Origin: Stenocarpella maydis
Lineage: Eukaryota > Ascomycota > Sordariomycetes > Diaporthales > Diaporthaceae
NCBI GenBank assembly: GCA_002270565.1
Contig: NQMI01000083.1
Location: 145,510-209,509, forward strand
Length of the DNA: 64,000 bases
Reading direction: 5' to 3'
Below are positions 1-11,661 of this stretch, piece by piece. A program made the translations under genes and the position numbers. The notes under the pieces are model-generated. The model saw only the letters and a list, made by a program, of their open reading frames with translations. It searched no databases and was not told the DNA's origin. Positions within the stretch are counted from its first letter, which is position 1. The number at the start of each line of letters is the position of its first letter.

Positions 1-1837
1 GATATACTTTGTGTTTTCTCTTCTGTATGGGGCCCCCGACTGGGAGCCTTGTCTGGATGGATCAGTATCTATCACTCAGGCCTTTCTGGCCGGCGAGTGA
101 ATATACGTTTGTTTTGGCGGGAAGGAATCTTAGGGTGGTAAGTCGCATGGCCGGCTCCAGAGCCCGGCTCTATTTTCTGGGAGGATTTGCCGTGTCTGAT
201 CCTGTGCCCGAGGCTTTTTTGTCCTGTCTAGAGTGACATCAGGGCAGCCCTAGGCCGAGCGGGGAAATACGCTGCGTAAAGGCATGTAAGCAATAACCGG
301 AAGGGGAGCTCTCTGCAAGCTGAGTTGTCTGCCTGTTGTCGGTCTCGCCGCCGGTTTTGAGTCGCGGGTTGGTGAGCAATCAAAGAGGGGGGGGGAACGG
401 AACGAGGGTCTCAAGTGCTTTCGGGGCGTTGGGGTTGATACGCTTCGTCGCTCGATTCACCTGGCTCTTGGGGGCTGAGATTTTTATTTTTCCCACCTTT
501 GATCTTCTTTCTTGTTCACCTTGTCAAATTTCCTTGTATATCACTATGTCCGCGGCGCTGGAAGCAGGGCTACTCGTGCAGGGCGTCGGCTGGGGTCGCG
601 GACACGGGTTTTGGAGCTGTTCATGCTGCTCCATACCTAGGTAGAAGCAGTTATGTGTTTTGTCCTATCTGCGGGGGAATCATGGGACAGGGGAATAAAG
701 TTGGACCAGGGCTAAAATCGAGTCAAATATGTCTAAAAATTATCGCGTGTAACGTTGGCTGGGAAGGAGGGCGGCAACTAAACAAAGAGCACACCTGGTG
801 GAACTGATATCTATATTTTCTGATGAAGGAGCCGGGAGGAGGGGGAATGGAGGATGTTAAGCAGCCCCCGCGGCGCCCTGCCCCTGAGGCCTTTGGCTGA
901 TTTGCCTTCCTTTGCTCCCATCATGATGCTTTTGTTTTTGGCCGTCCGTGAGTACCTGTTAAAATGCAGAGTACAAGGCTTATATAGATTCCAAGAGTAC
1001 CCTGGCCTGCGCCAGTCCGATGGGCGGGCAGTCCTTTGTGTATTATTCAAGTAGACCCTAGGCACAATATCACTCCTGTTGGGGGTTCTCCTTATGGGGA
1101 CTTCAATAAATTTGTTGTGTTGTATGTATTTTTGACCCCTAGAGAGAGAACATTTCATGTTCAGCCTTATGCAAGTGGCAGCCTGCGTCTAGCCCTGGTG
1201 TCAATGTAAGTACACCATTGAGGTGTGACTGATCATTTGGCCCCCAATTGTGTAAGCAGTCAATTGAGCAGTAGTAGTGTTTAGCAAAGCAAGTAGTGCA
1301 GCCGAGGTATGGTGAGCGAAGAGTGGCAACGGAAATGCCCCGCGCTAAAAACGTGGGGGCTGGAAAGGAGGGGCACCCAACCTGCACTTTACTTTTTGAT
1401 ATACAACGAGTCTGCTAGTACACTGACGTTGGTGCCGCCTGTCCGGCAGCTGGCAGGCTTGCCTGCACCTGCACCTGCACCTGCAGCACCTACACCTGCA
1501 CATCTTGCATCTGATCGACCGGAGCTCACTCCGTCCCCGTCCTGCTGGGCTGGCTGGCAGAGCTTTGGATCCAGCCTCGGGCTGTGGCTGTCGTCCAAAC
1601 GTCACCTCGACCCAACCAACAAAACAAAAACAAAAAAAAAAAAAAAAAAAGGGCAAATAGCCGGACAGGCAAACACACAGAACTGACACATCGCACCAGC
1701 CTGTCTTGGACACGACGACTCCTCGCTCCTGAGCCAGGGGGCCCCGAAATGATCACACGCCAGGGCCATCATCACTGGTTACAAGATTGACTTGACCTCA
1801 GGACGGAAAAGAAACTGGACCAGACTGCTTCGAGACT
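1..1837. other. intergenic, upstream of YVH1
   Basis: No convincing coding sequence. The stretch holds a (GCACCT)n-like microsatellite at about 1461-1500 and an A19 tract at 1632-1650. Small open frames across these tracts are low-complexity and lack codon bias. The promoter and 5' UTR of the phosphatase gene at 1838 should lie in the last few hundred bases. Confidence 0.6.
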
Positions 1838-3649
1838 ATGCCATCGATTGATGAGTCAGACCGGCCAGCAAATCCCACCACCACCACCACCACCACCACA
1901 GCAGACACGAGGAAACCATCAGCAGCCACAGAGACCAGCGGCCCCAAGGGCAGCATAGATATCGACGACTTTGCCTGCATTGACGGGAGCGACAGCGACG
2001 GCGACGGCGACGGCCAAGGAGACGACTACGACAGCGACGCCACCGCCCACGACGTCACATCCTTGTCGCCTGGCTGCTGCTCGCGCTTTGCCGCCCTGAC
2101 CGGCCTGGACATCAACGAGATCAAGCGGGAGCTGGCCGCCCATAGCAATAGGAACACCACATCTGCAGCCGCCGCCCCTGCCGACGCCCACCCGCCAAAA
2201 CATCGCTGTCACGGCCCGCGCTCCGCCTTCGAGGGCGCCGACCACGCCCACCTGCAGTACATCGAGAAGAAGGCCATGGCCCTCAACCGCGTCGACGGGC
2301 CCGACGACCTCTATGTCGGCGGCATCTTTGCCCTGCGCAGGCCCGGCGCCATGGAGGCCAAGGCCGTCACACACATCCTCAGCATGATCAAGTACAGCTT
2401 TGTCCACTGGCAGGGCTTCGAGGACCGCTACGTCCACCTCAGCGTCGACATCGACGACGTCGAGGACGAGGATGTGCTTGTCCACCTGCCCCGCGCCGTG
2501 AGGTTTATCGACAGGGGTCTGCGCGGCGGGGACGGGCCCTGGCCGAGAGACACCACACTGCCGGGGACGAGGCCGAAGGCCGCGCCAGACGGCGCGCAGG
2601 ACGGAGCAGCCTCAGCAGGCGACGGCGACAGCGGCCGCGAGAAGCAGAGGACAGAGTCGCTACCCGAGGCACAAATGCGCAACATGTCCCTGCAGGAGCG
2701 CCCACCTGCACCCACCGACCCCTCCAAGCCCGGCGCCGTCTTCGTCCACTGCGCCATGGGCAAGTCGCGCTCCGTCACCGCCGTCCTGGCCTACCTCCTG
2801 TGGAAGTACCCGCACCGCTACGGCCTGACGCCCTCCATGCTCGACCCGTCCCAGCGCGCCCCGGATGTCGAGGCGGCCCGCAGGGCCGTCCAGGGTGCCC
2901 TCGGCTGGGTGCGCCGGACGCGCGAGATCGCCGAGCCGAACCCCGGGTTCATGCAGCAGCTCGAGATGTGGGTAATGATGAGGATGCCCATGGAGGGAGG
3001 CGATGACGCCGTCGAGAGGCACCCCGTCTACCAGCGCTGGCTGTGGGAGCGCGAGGTCGAGGAGAGCGCAAAGATCGGCAAGGCTCCCGAGTGGATCCGC
3101 TTCGAGGACGACCATGCCGACGAGGAGAAGCTGCCCAGGCATGAAGACGCCGGCCATGACGGCGGTAGGCCAAGAACAGTAATTAGCGAGCTGCGCTGCA
3201 AGAAGTGCAGGCGGGTCCTGGCCACGTCACGCTTCATCATCGCCCACCAACAGCAGTCTGCAGCCACCACAACAGAAAAGGCCAAACCTCCATGCCCGCA
3301 CCACTTCATCGAGCCGCTGTCGTGGATGAGTGACGTGCTGGGCGAGGGCCAGCTGGACGGCCGCCTGATGTGCCCAGGGAGCGGAGGCGGGGGATCGCGC
3401 TGCGGAGCCAACGTCGGTCGCTACGCGTGGCAGGGTTTCAAGTGCAGCTGCGGCGAGTGGGTATGCCCGGCCTTCTCGCTCCAGGCGAGCAAGGTCGACG
3501 AGATCAGGAAGCAGCAGGAACTGCTGCAGCTGCAGCACGGGGCCGGGGCTGGAGGACCAACCGCTTGGGCCGGTGGTGACACCGCTGCTGCCAGGGCGGC
3601 CGCGCTTGGGGTCCGCATGCCGCCTGGGAGGAGGGCGAATAACCTTTAG
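1838..3649 (+). CDS. YVH1: YVH1-like dual-specificity phosphatase
   Basis: Single-exon gene of 603 aa. The phosphatase domain starts near residue 150 (LNRVDGPDDLYVGG). The catalytic signature HCAMGKSRS gives the HCx5R motif with nucleophile Cys305 and Arg311. A C-terminal zinc-binding region follows, with Cys454/Cys457 (CKKC), Cys486, Cys512, Cys522 and the KCSCGEWVCPAF block (Cys536, 538, 543), ending in a conserved SKVDE-like helix. This combination is diagnostic of Yvh1, which in yeast acts in 60S ribosome maturation (release of Mrt4) as well as being a phosphatase. The protein is much longer than yeast Yvh1 (364 aa): it has an N-terminal Thr- and Asp/Gly-rich extension of about 140 residues and a Gly/Asp-rich insertion around residues 230-290 just before the active site. 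The start at 1838 is the first ATG of the open frame; an internal start nearer the domain is possible. Confidence 0.9.
   Translation: MPSIDESDRPANPTTTTTTTTADTRKPSAATETSGPKGSIDIDDFACIDGSDSDGDGDGQGDDYDSDATAHDVTSLSPGCCSRFAALTGLDINEIKRELAAHSNRNTTSAAAAPADAHPPKHRCHGPRSAFEGADHAHLQYIEKKAMALNRVDGPDDLYVGGIFALRRPGAMEAKAVTHILSMIKYSFVHWQGFEDRYVHLSVDIDDVEDEDVLVHLPRAVRFIDRGLRGGDGPWPRDTTLPGTRPKAAPDGAQDGAASAGDGDSGREKQRTESLPEAQMRNMSLQERPPAPTDPSKPGAVFVHCAMGKSRSVTAVLAYLLWKYPHRYGLTPSMLDPSQRAPDVEAARRAVQGALGWVRRTREIAEPNPGFMQQLEMWVMMRMPMEGGDDAVERHPVYQRWLWEREVEESAKIGKAPEWIRFEDDHADEEKLPRHEDAGHDGGRPRTVISELRCKKCRRVLATSRFIIAHQQQSAATTTEKAKPPCPHHFIEPLSWMSDVLGEGQLDGRLMCPGSGGGGSRCGANVGRYAWQGFKCSCGEWVCPAFSLQASKVDEIRKQQELLQLQHGAGAGGPTAWAGGDTAAARAAALGVRMPPGRRANNL
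1877..1900 (+). repeat. ACC trinucleotide run in YVH1
   Basis: Tandem ACC/CCA triplets encode a Thr8 run near the phosphatase N-terminus. It is a simple coding microsatellite, likely length-polymorphic. Confidence 0.7.
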
Positions 3650-5087
3650 ACGCGGCACAACGGCAGCAGATCGAGAGCCATCGGTCGGCTTGTTCCGTTC
3701 GTGTTGGCATTCGGACTACGTGTGTGCCACGAGACAAGACAAATGACTTTGGTGCGGTACTCTTGGATACGGTACTACATACGGGGTCCCGTTGTTGTTG
3801 CCTGCCTTACCAGTCCTGGCATACCCCTGCGAAACGAGGACTGCGTAGCTCGGCCTGCCCTCCCCGTCCAGCCCTGCAAGGCACAGTGATCGGGCTTCTC
3901 TGGCCAGCTGGGCCCCACTGGTTTGAGTGCTCAGCCTCCCCGTTTTGATAGAGATGGCCCCGGGTGGGGTCGGGGGGCTGCAGAGCTTGTACGGAGTAGA
4001 GTTCTCGTGCGTGCGCCGTGCACTGCCAGGCTAGTGTGGTGTATGGTATGATACCTCAGAAACACAACCAACAGGCTCGCTCGCGTGAGCCTGTTGGTCT
4101 GACAACAAGAGCCGTTTACTTGAAGCTAAGCCCTGGGCCACCTCAGCGACGATGCGGCGGGAGGTTGGGAAGTGACCTGCCGAGGTGGGGTCACGGTTTG
4201 TGTAATTTTTTATTTTTTTTTCCCCTTGTTTGTGCCCAGCCCACCTGCCCACCCCAGCGGCCGCTCTGCCTACATGCATGCATGCAGGCTGCATGTTGGC
4301 GGTTGACTGCATGCATACATTATATGTAGACTGTACATGAACGAGAAAAAAGTGGGAAGACACACACGCGCGCAGAGTCATGATGCCTGGTATGCACGTG
4401 TATGGGCTTTGGGGAGGGGGGCCGCCCCACGATGCTGCTGCCGCTGCTGCTGCTGCGCCTCGGGCTTGTGGGGACGGGCGATGGAGAGCAGCAGCATATC
4501 TGTACACCAAAAAGGTCGCGGTATGATGTATCTGTCTGCTCTCTGCGCATGGTGTACATGGATAGATACATGGCAGGACGCTGCACTATTTGGGGCCCAG
4601 CCAACCGCCGCTACGCCGCACCCGAGCATACCCTTGGTCTATGTATATGTATGCGTGTGTTGGACGTGTATGTATGTATTGTACAGGAACAAGAGCAACG
4701 ACCGACGACAAACTCGGGCCCTTTCGTCGTGCGTCATGCTGTGCCTGTTGGTTCTGTGCGTGCTAGATACCACTCACACCAACACACCAACAACACCCAG
4801 CACACGCATGCCACCCGGCCGGGAGGATGGTGGTCGGCTCCCGCGCCCTTGGGGTGGGCCTTGAGGGGTCCGAGGTGTGGATGGGCCGAGGTGTATGTAT
4901 ACCCGGGGTGTTCTGGTCTTTTCTTCCCTCATGTACACCTCGATCCCTGTAATTATATCCATGTAGGTACATACAAGCACAAAGACCGCATGATATATAC
5001 CTTGATCCCAGCGTTGGCTGTGTTTTAGTGTACCTACCTAGTTACATGGGATATATGTAATCACAGGGATCGAAGTCGTAGTATTTC

Positions 5088-5115
5088 TTTTTTTTTTTTT
5101 TGGGGGGGGGGGGGG
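5088..5115. repeat. T14-G14 homopolymer junction
   Basis: Fourteen T directly followed by fourteen G. The tract is prone to slippage and to sequencing error. Confidence 0.85.
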
Positions 5116-5897
5116 CAACTCCCCCGGCGGACGGAGCATGGAACGGGAACAGCCATCATCAACCCAACATGATGACGGGATTGGCCCTGTTGATGGGGTA
5201 ATGGCTGAGATGCTTGGGAATGTGGTAGCAATCACGCAGTAAACATTTCTGTGGGTAACTATTCTTTTTTTTTTTTTTTTTTGCTCAAATCCGAGCTGGT
5301 TCAACAACGCGTACAGGGAAGAATAAACGCTAGGGGTGAAAGCTTTCGCGGTTCATCATCAGAGAGACAGACAGACAGAAGCTGAGTTTAATCTATGTCA
5401 GACACCGATGTGTGTTTCCATTGAAGAAATAAAGAGGGAGGGGGTGGCTACATCATAGTACCGGTGAGCAATCGGTCAGTCGCCTGGCACAAGACTTGTC
5501 TGTCCGTCTCCCTCCCCAATGGCACCGAAAGCAAAAGCCCAACGGATCAAAGACCCCGGTCAAAGAAAAAGAAGGAGAAATAGTGCGGGGCCGGTTTAAA
5601 GGGCCTGCTGGTTCTTTTGGTGTGATCTGACCTGAACCATCGGAAGAGAGAGAGGGTGTGCAGTTGTAGGGGGAGGGTGGTGGGGAGTGTGCCGGCCCAA
5701 CAGGTTAACACCCCTCCCCCCTGCCTCGTCTGGGTTGCCATCGCAAGTAGGATTGCAGCCCTGCGAGGCACTTTTGACGTCTGAAGGAATGACAGCGGTA
5801 TATCTCTGGCATTGGTGATAATTATTATTGGTTTTTGTTCTATTGGTGGACCAGGATTCCGTTTCGTTCTCAACTCGAAATGTTTTGGCGTTGTTGG

Positions 5898-5921
5898 TCC
5901 TCCTCCTCCTCCTCCTCCTCC
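5898..5921. repeat. (TCC)8 microsatellite
   Basis: Eight exact TCC units in noncoding DNA. Confidence 0.9.
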
Positions 5922-8900
5922 AAGCGCCTACCCCCCCCTCCCAAAACAGGATCCGCTATGCCCTGCGTGGTCTCGCATGCCCCTTTACGGCACGCCATGT
6001 CACGTAGATAGGTACTCCCCCCCGAACGAAGCCCCTCTCTTTCTCCCTGGTGCCTAGTTAGCCCGCAACCTTGATCGAGCTGCCTGACTCCTCGCTTGCC
6101 TCTTTGGGGGTTAGTTGGGGATGTGTGTGTCTCTCCCCTTACCTGAGTGGGTGGATCCCGGGGAGTACATAAAGCAGAAACGGTCTTGCAGTTTTTTTCA
6201 CAACGGTCGTGATGCGGGTCCGGGTGTGGGTCGAGGACATCATAGTTTTGACTTGTAAACTCTACTCAAGTACTGACATGTGTCACGGTCAATCCTCTCT
6301 CTTGGCCGGTTTTTTCTTTCTTTTCTTACGACTACAGTACGGCTGGCCGATCCTGGACGAAGGCTGGGAACACTTTCTTTGAGGCCCTAGGGGTTTAGTA
6401 GAATTAGTCTACTACGTTTTACTAAAAGTTGTATGTATGTGCCGAGAAGGGCAGCGGCGCCCCGAGGTGGCTGAGAAATTTTCCTGGGCGGAGAGAACTA
6501 TACGGCAGTTGAGTGCCGGCTTCGGACATTACGAATGGCGAAGGCCGAGTGTAAGATGTAAGTTTCATCATGGCGTGCTCTCTCGTTGTCTGCCTTGCCT
6601 TGCATGGATTTTTTTAAAGATAATTATGATTGTAGTTGTCCGTGAACATGAATCTACAGCAGTGCCAAGCCAGGTGATTTTACAGTTACTCTAATTCATC
6701 ATGTTCATGCCGCCTCGAGTTCATTTACACAGTGAAGTCGCATGCCTAGTGACTTCGCCCAGGTGCCGGGGTCTAGGTAACGTTTGAAATCATGCTATTG
6801 GTCCCTGTGGATAGTCAAGTCTTGCAGCCTTGCGGGTGGCACTCTTCGGCCGGATAAAAATAGTTCAAGTCTACACAGTTCCTCACAGGGAAGAAAGTGA
6901 CTACCTAGTTATGTACGCAAGGCGGGGCCTGAAAATTGGTCCTTTGAATCTTATAAGTATGTACGGTATGAATCCGTCCAGTTTTACTGATAACGCATGT
7001 TGGCTTAGTTATTTCACAGCCGCGTGTCGGATCCCGCAAGGACTAAATGAAAGTCACATTCGGATACAGGTTGATGAAACTTGCAACACAACATATTCGT
7101 GCACTTATTCTTCCCCGGCGGACATTGTGCTTGGACCCTCTTCTGGAAATGCGGCTGCTTACTTGCATGTGTTGGACCCTCCCCCCCTTCCCAGCCTTGA
7201 GTGACTTATCATGACGCATTTTAATACGCACAAATTCTGGGAACAACGTCACCCACCGCTGAATCCTTCGCTCCGGCGGGACTTTTATCTCTTTTGGTGC
7301 GTGTCTTTCTCACCTAACCCTGCTGACAGGCCACTGGGGGGGCTGGAATCCTTCGGAGGGTTTTCGTCCTCGCACTGGCTGTCCTCGGGAGCAGGAAATA
7401 CACACGCCTAACCGGCTGCGCTGCAGGGCTCCCATGCAGCAGGCCGCAGGGCTGACAGCCATCGAAAACTGTGACACCGGGAATAATTACTCAAGAGAAG
7501 TGAAGGTGGAGTCTTTGACCGTGGGCGGGAATGGGGGGGTTAGAAAGAAGGATTGTTCCACCACACCAATATACCGATGCAGTAATACATTCGTAAGCAA
7601 GGTACGGCTTTTTTTGGACGCAAAGTACCCCGGTCAGAATACACCAAAGGAAGAAACTCCGCCGTTCAGGACCGCGGCCGGGCATGAATTCCCTCAATCG
7701 CCTGGCATGCCCAAGGAGCAGGAGTGTCTCCCGCGTCCAACTCTAGCTAGGCACATGATGAGGCTCGTAAGCGACCCACCCCGCCGAAGGATTCAACCGC
7801 ATGCAGCCTACATCAATGAGCCATGAAATGATGTTACCTAGCACTGAGACAGGCCCATGTGCCGAGAGGAGGGACACTCTTTGCGCGGCGCTCGACCCAC
7901 GGGTTCCATCAATTCCAATCCTTCGCCCGTTCCTCCTTCCCAGCTGTGTGCAAACTGCTGTGTTACCGCAAGAGAGAAGAAAACACTCTGATCGACTCAA
8001 ATGCTCCCACGTCTGCAACCCGCCAGCTCCAGCATGCGAGTCGGGCTATATTAATCTTGCGTACAAAGATCTGCCCGCTCATCCTTCAGCCCCCAAAAAA
8101 TCAGTCATAGCCCAGCCACCCCTCCCCTCCCCTCCTCTGCCCCATGATGGGCGCAGTGTAATCACGCACGTTGGGCAAGCTTGGGGGCAGTGCGAGGTAA
8201 TTCCCGTCTGATCCTGACACCATTCTCGGCCCGCACGCGGGCTATATGACTACATACTTAGGTAGGCTATGTACAACAGGCCAGGGGGGGACTTTGGAGC
8301 CTCATGTATCGGTACATCCAATCCGCCAGCAGGATCGCCCCAAGGCGAGTAGGGGTGGAACAAGAGGACAGGGGAAGCAGATTCCTGTCTGCCTAAGCAC
8401 TGAACCACTGTTGCCTTGTTTCCCCTCTTGGATCGCGGCCCCCTGGGTGGGTGGAGGTGCCTCGACCTTGTGGTGTAAGCATCAACTTATCTGGGGCCAC
8501 GCACCGGGGTGGGGGGCTACCTAAGTAGTCACCGAATCCCGAGATGCCTTCCGTTTTGCTCCTGTACGACGTACCAAGACCGCAGGAACTTCTCCGACTG
8601 GCCGCCATACGACTTACAAGAGGTGGTCGTGGTGGTGAATGTGGGATCTAATATTCCCCCGGCGGGTGATATCGAGTTGGGGCGATGCCCATGTGCATAT
8701 GCAAACGATCAGGCCGTTGGACTGCTTGCAAGACCGTACTTCGGGGAATATTTAGAGAGGCGGGCCGAAGAACATCCTGTGCAACGTTGTTTTGCCTGCA
8801 CAGGATTGGCGGGCAGCCACCACGTACGGTGGAAGCCTGCATGTTGCCGGGACATCGAGCCAAATCGTGGGTTGGTGACTGCAACGAGCAATTACAACGG

Positions 8901-9671
8901 TTTGGGTCTGGCTGGTGTCTGGGGGGTAGTGGGTCAGACTGCGTCCAAATTTCCGTGCTATCCGGCTGTCGGTCAGCGCTTACGGCTTGATTGTTGACGA
9001 GGTGGCAGGGCTGGGAAGGATGCGTCCCGAGATTAACATTGAGATCAAAGTAGCAAGCAGGTGGCGAGTTACTAAGCCTCTCTGGACGTCACGGCAACTA
9101 TGTGACGGGCATTTCTTGGTGTCTAAAGATAGTGTTTCAATAAGATGCAATGAACTACTTGAATTTGCTTTGCGCGTCATGCGTGAGCCCTTGTGTCGGG
9201 GCAAGGTGCAGAGACTACCAGTATATGAGGATTCTCCCTCGGCTGCCGGGCAAGAATTGCTCTCAGCATCCCACAACAGACCTCAGGTGTGGAACGGGCT
9301 CTCAGGCTCACGCAGCCTAGCTATGGCACTACCTCTCATGGCAGTTCAACTGATGGAGCCTCTGCCGAAGCAGAAAAATGCTTCTTCAATGGGAATTAGA
9401 GCTTTTGCCATAGCCTCAAACAGTCAATAGGGTTGACCAGTTGACTGGAAGGCCAGGGTCATCACATATTGGCATTGAAATGGTGGATACGTAGTATTGG
9501 TCGGAAGGACTCCGAGATTTCATCCACTGATTCATAGTTGCTAGTCAACGAATTATATGAAGTCATTATACATTTTTGATATCAACTCTAGAGAGTATCT
9601 TCGTTTTTAAACCTTAGTAGGCAGTAGGTACATAAGGATAATCATGAAAGGAGACTAAAGTGTATATTCAA

Positions 9672-9717
9672 GAGATTAGAGATTCACACATAAGAAAACG
9701 GAGGGTACACAGATACA
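9672..9717 (+). repeat. left terminal inverted repeat of MULE
   Basis: Matches the reverse complement of 13464-13509. The few differences are transitions (C/T, A/G), consistent with RIP or ageing after insertion. Confidence 0.9.
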
Positions 9718-10773
9718 AGTGCACCCCTAGTGCGCCAACATTAATTCAGACCATCAATTCGCTATACACAACAGAAAAACACAGTCATTGATTATATATA
9801 TCCTTATCTATCCTTATCGCTACTATTATAACTTCTGCCTGGGTGGTTTGCTACTTGTTTCCTTGTCTGGGGCGCTCCCTTACCGACCCTAGTACTATAA
9901 TCTCCTCCTAGGTCTCCTTCTCGTTGCTGATGAGGTTGTTAATGAGGTTGTCAATAGTCAGATCTAGCTGTAGCAGCTGGTTGATAGTCTTATAAGCCCT
10001 TACATGGGGCTTCTTGGCTACTGGTTTGGCGGTTGATGGCGTTGTTGCTGGCGAGGCCGTCTCTACAGAATGTTGCTTCGGAAGCTGGTGAATTGCTCGC
10101 TCCATAAGTGCTTCCGCTAACTGCTAGTTTTATTGGATGGCTTCTTACTGGTTCTTCCTGCTATGAGAGTCCTTTTGGTCTAGTAATTTGAGGGTCTCAT
10201 TATTCCACTCGAATGCTGAGTTAATTTGTTGTACGGAAGCCATTGTTGTTCTTATTTTATTGCCTGCCCTACTACTCAGACTGCCAGTTGTTGAGGTTGT
10301 CTTCTTACTTATTACGGCTTTCCCATGGGTTGTGAGGATTCTGTTTTCATCTGCACCAAATGTAGTCTTGTTGTGAGGTTTTCCCTTTATTGTAGTGACC
10401 TTCTGCGGTAAGAGGACTGCTAAGAGAGGGTTTCCAACTGAGAGGTTATGATCCAGCTAGTAAGACTTATGGATATTCTCTCTCTAGAGAGGATGACTAT
10501 CTTCCTCATAGTTAGCAATTCGATTTGCGTAGGGTAGGCTGTATTGGGTGTAGATGGGGCAAATGTAAGTTGCAGGCGAGTAGTTTCCCTGTGGAATTTG
10601 CCCCTAAAGTATATGTTTTGCATAACTTCTTGTTGTGGTAAGTAGCTTAAGGGCTGCCTATGAGACTTGAAGTGAAAGCTTGCCCAGCTACTTCTGCCCG
10701 TTGAATTTCTCTAGTAATGAGGTCTTCTAACGGGCTTCTTCTGAGTGTAGGGTATAAGAACTATCTATAATTA

Positions 10774-10818
10774 AGTCAAAGGGCCCACATTCGGACCACC
10801 CCCTGATTCGGACCACCC
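10774..10818 (+). repeat. left TIR of pogo-like element
   Basis: Forty-five bases identical to the reverse complement of 11617-11661. Confidence 0.95.
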
Positions 10819-10839
10819 GCCAAGACCACCACCACCACA

Positions 10840-11510
10840 CACACCTCTTCATTCCAACTCGTCTTCCTCGTCGCCATCGCCCACCACAATGCAGGAAGCC
10901 GTATCTATGGTATTTTCAGACCCGCTGGATGCATCTATACTATCGTCAAGCTCGCCAGCCTCAATCTTAGCCCTCCGTATATACTTGATTTGTACGAATG
11001 TGGAGTTGGGGCTGGTTTTAACCCTCCTCCTCTTTTAAGGTACTATAGCCTCTAATTTGTTTTTAAGAGCCTGGTTTTCTCTCATAAGCATTGCTACTTC
11101 CCACTCTTTCTCATCATATGCTTTTTATACCTTCCTAAAGAGGACTTATCAAGTAATATCCGAGTATTCTTAGGTGGGATAATCAGTAAGAATAGCCCGT
11201 ACCTCTCGGGATACCCGGGGAGTNGATGGTGTGGGCAGGCGACCCGGGCGGCGAAGGACCTCATTTCAAAATGGGTTACCGGCAGCCCCAACTCAGCCTG
11301 GGTAATTGCCCAGCTAGACAGACGTACTTCTTGGGTTCGTGATAGCTTCATTTAAGGCTTAGCAGCATCAGAATGGCTTTGGGCACCGGCGAGATGATGA
11401 TGAAGTGTGGTCCTTGGAATGCCCCAATGCCGGGCGACCTCTTGTATACTAGCGCCTGCTGAGATAGCCTCAAGGCCTGCAGCTATATCCAACTCAGTAT
11501 ATGGCTTCAT
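10840..11510 (-). pseudogene. internally deleted pogo-type transposase
   Basis: Begins at ATG 11510 with a psq-type helix-turn-helix (MKPYTELDIAAGLEAISAGA, followed by VARHWGIPRTTLHHRL). After an in-frame stop, a CENP-B-like HTH start follows (RTQEVRLSSWAITQAELGLP). The sequence then jumps to a transposase C-terminal tail: an MLMRENQALKNKLEAIVP coiled-coil segment, then YIRRAKIEAGELDD, ending in an acidic GDGDEEDELE stop. The DDE catalytic core between these parts is absent, which explains the 888-bp length. An N at 11224 interrupts the reading. Confidence 0.7.
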
Positions 11511-11616
11511 TGGTAATTGAAGATGATATATTTAAAGTTTGAAAAGAAGAAAAAATTTTGTCGTAATGATATTGCGGTATTTATGATAGGGTGGGTCCGA
11601 TGCGTACGCGGGTGTG

Positions 11617-11661
11617 GGGTGGTCCGAATCAGGGGGTGGTCCGAATGTGGGCCCTTTGACT
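11617..11661 (-). repeat. right TIR of pogo-like element
   Basis: Perfect partner of 10774-10818, followed by the TA duplication. Confidence 0.95.

Larger units (their letters stand above)
3650..9671. other. long intergenic region without recognised gene
   Basis: Six kilobases without a gene I can support. The beginning includes the YVH1 3' UTR. It holds several low-complexity tracts: TGTATG-type repeats near 4640-4680, CTGCTG near 4434-4456, adjacent T14 and G14 at 5088-5115, a T tract near 5263-5281 and (TCC)8 at 5898-5921. Open frames of 120-210 codons (for example 4402-5028 and 8509-8997) are Cys/Pro/Gly-rich, match no family and lack splice-extendable context. From about 9540 the sequence turns AT-rich at the edge of the transposon. 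Confidence 0.55.
10774..11661 (-). mobile_element. pogo/Tc1-mariner-like element nested in MULE
   Basis: An 888-bp element with perfect 45-bp inverted repeats (10774-10818 against 11617-11661, beginning AGTCAAAGGGCCCACATTCG) flanked by TA on both sides (10772-10773 and 11662-11663). TA duplication and the coding remains place it in the Tc1-mariner/pogo group. It is GC-richer and less mutated than the surrounding MULE, so it arrived later. It is too short for a full transposase of 500 or more residues and is best read as an internally deleted, non-autonomous copy. Confidence 0.9.

Noticed and set aside
1919..2485. 188-codon reverse-strand frame inside YVH1
   Set aside because: Mirror of GC-rich coding DNA. 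It is made of Val/Ala/Asp runs, while the plus strand carries the phosphatase motifs.
4402..5028. 208-codon plus-strand frame
   Set aside because: Built on microsatellites (CTG, GTATGT); not protein-like.
8509..8997. 162-codon plus-strand frame
   Set aside because: No motif, mixed composition and no splice-extendable neighbours.
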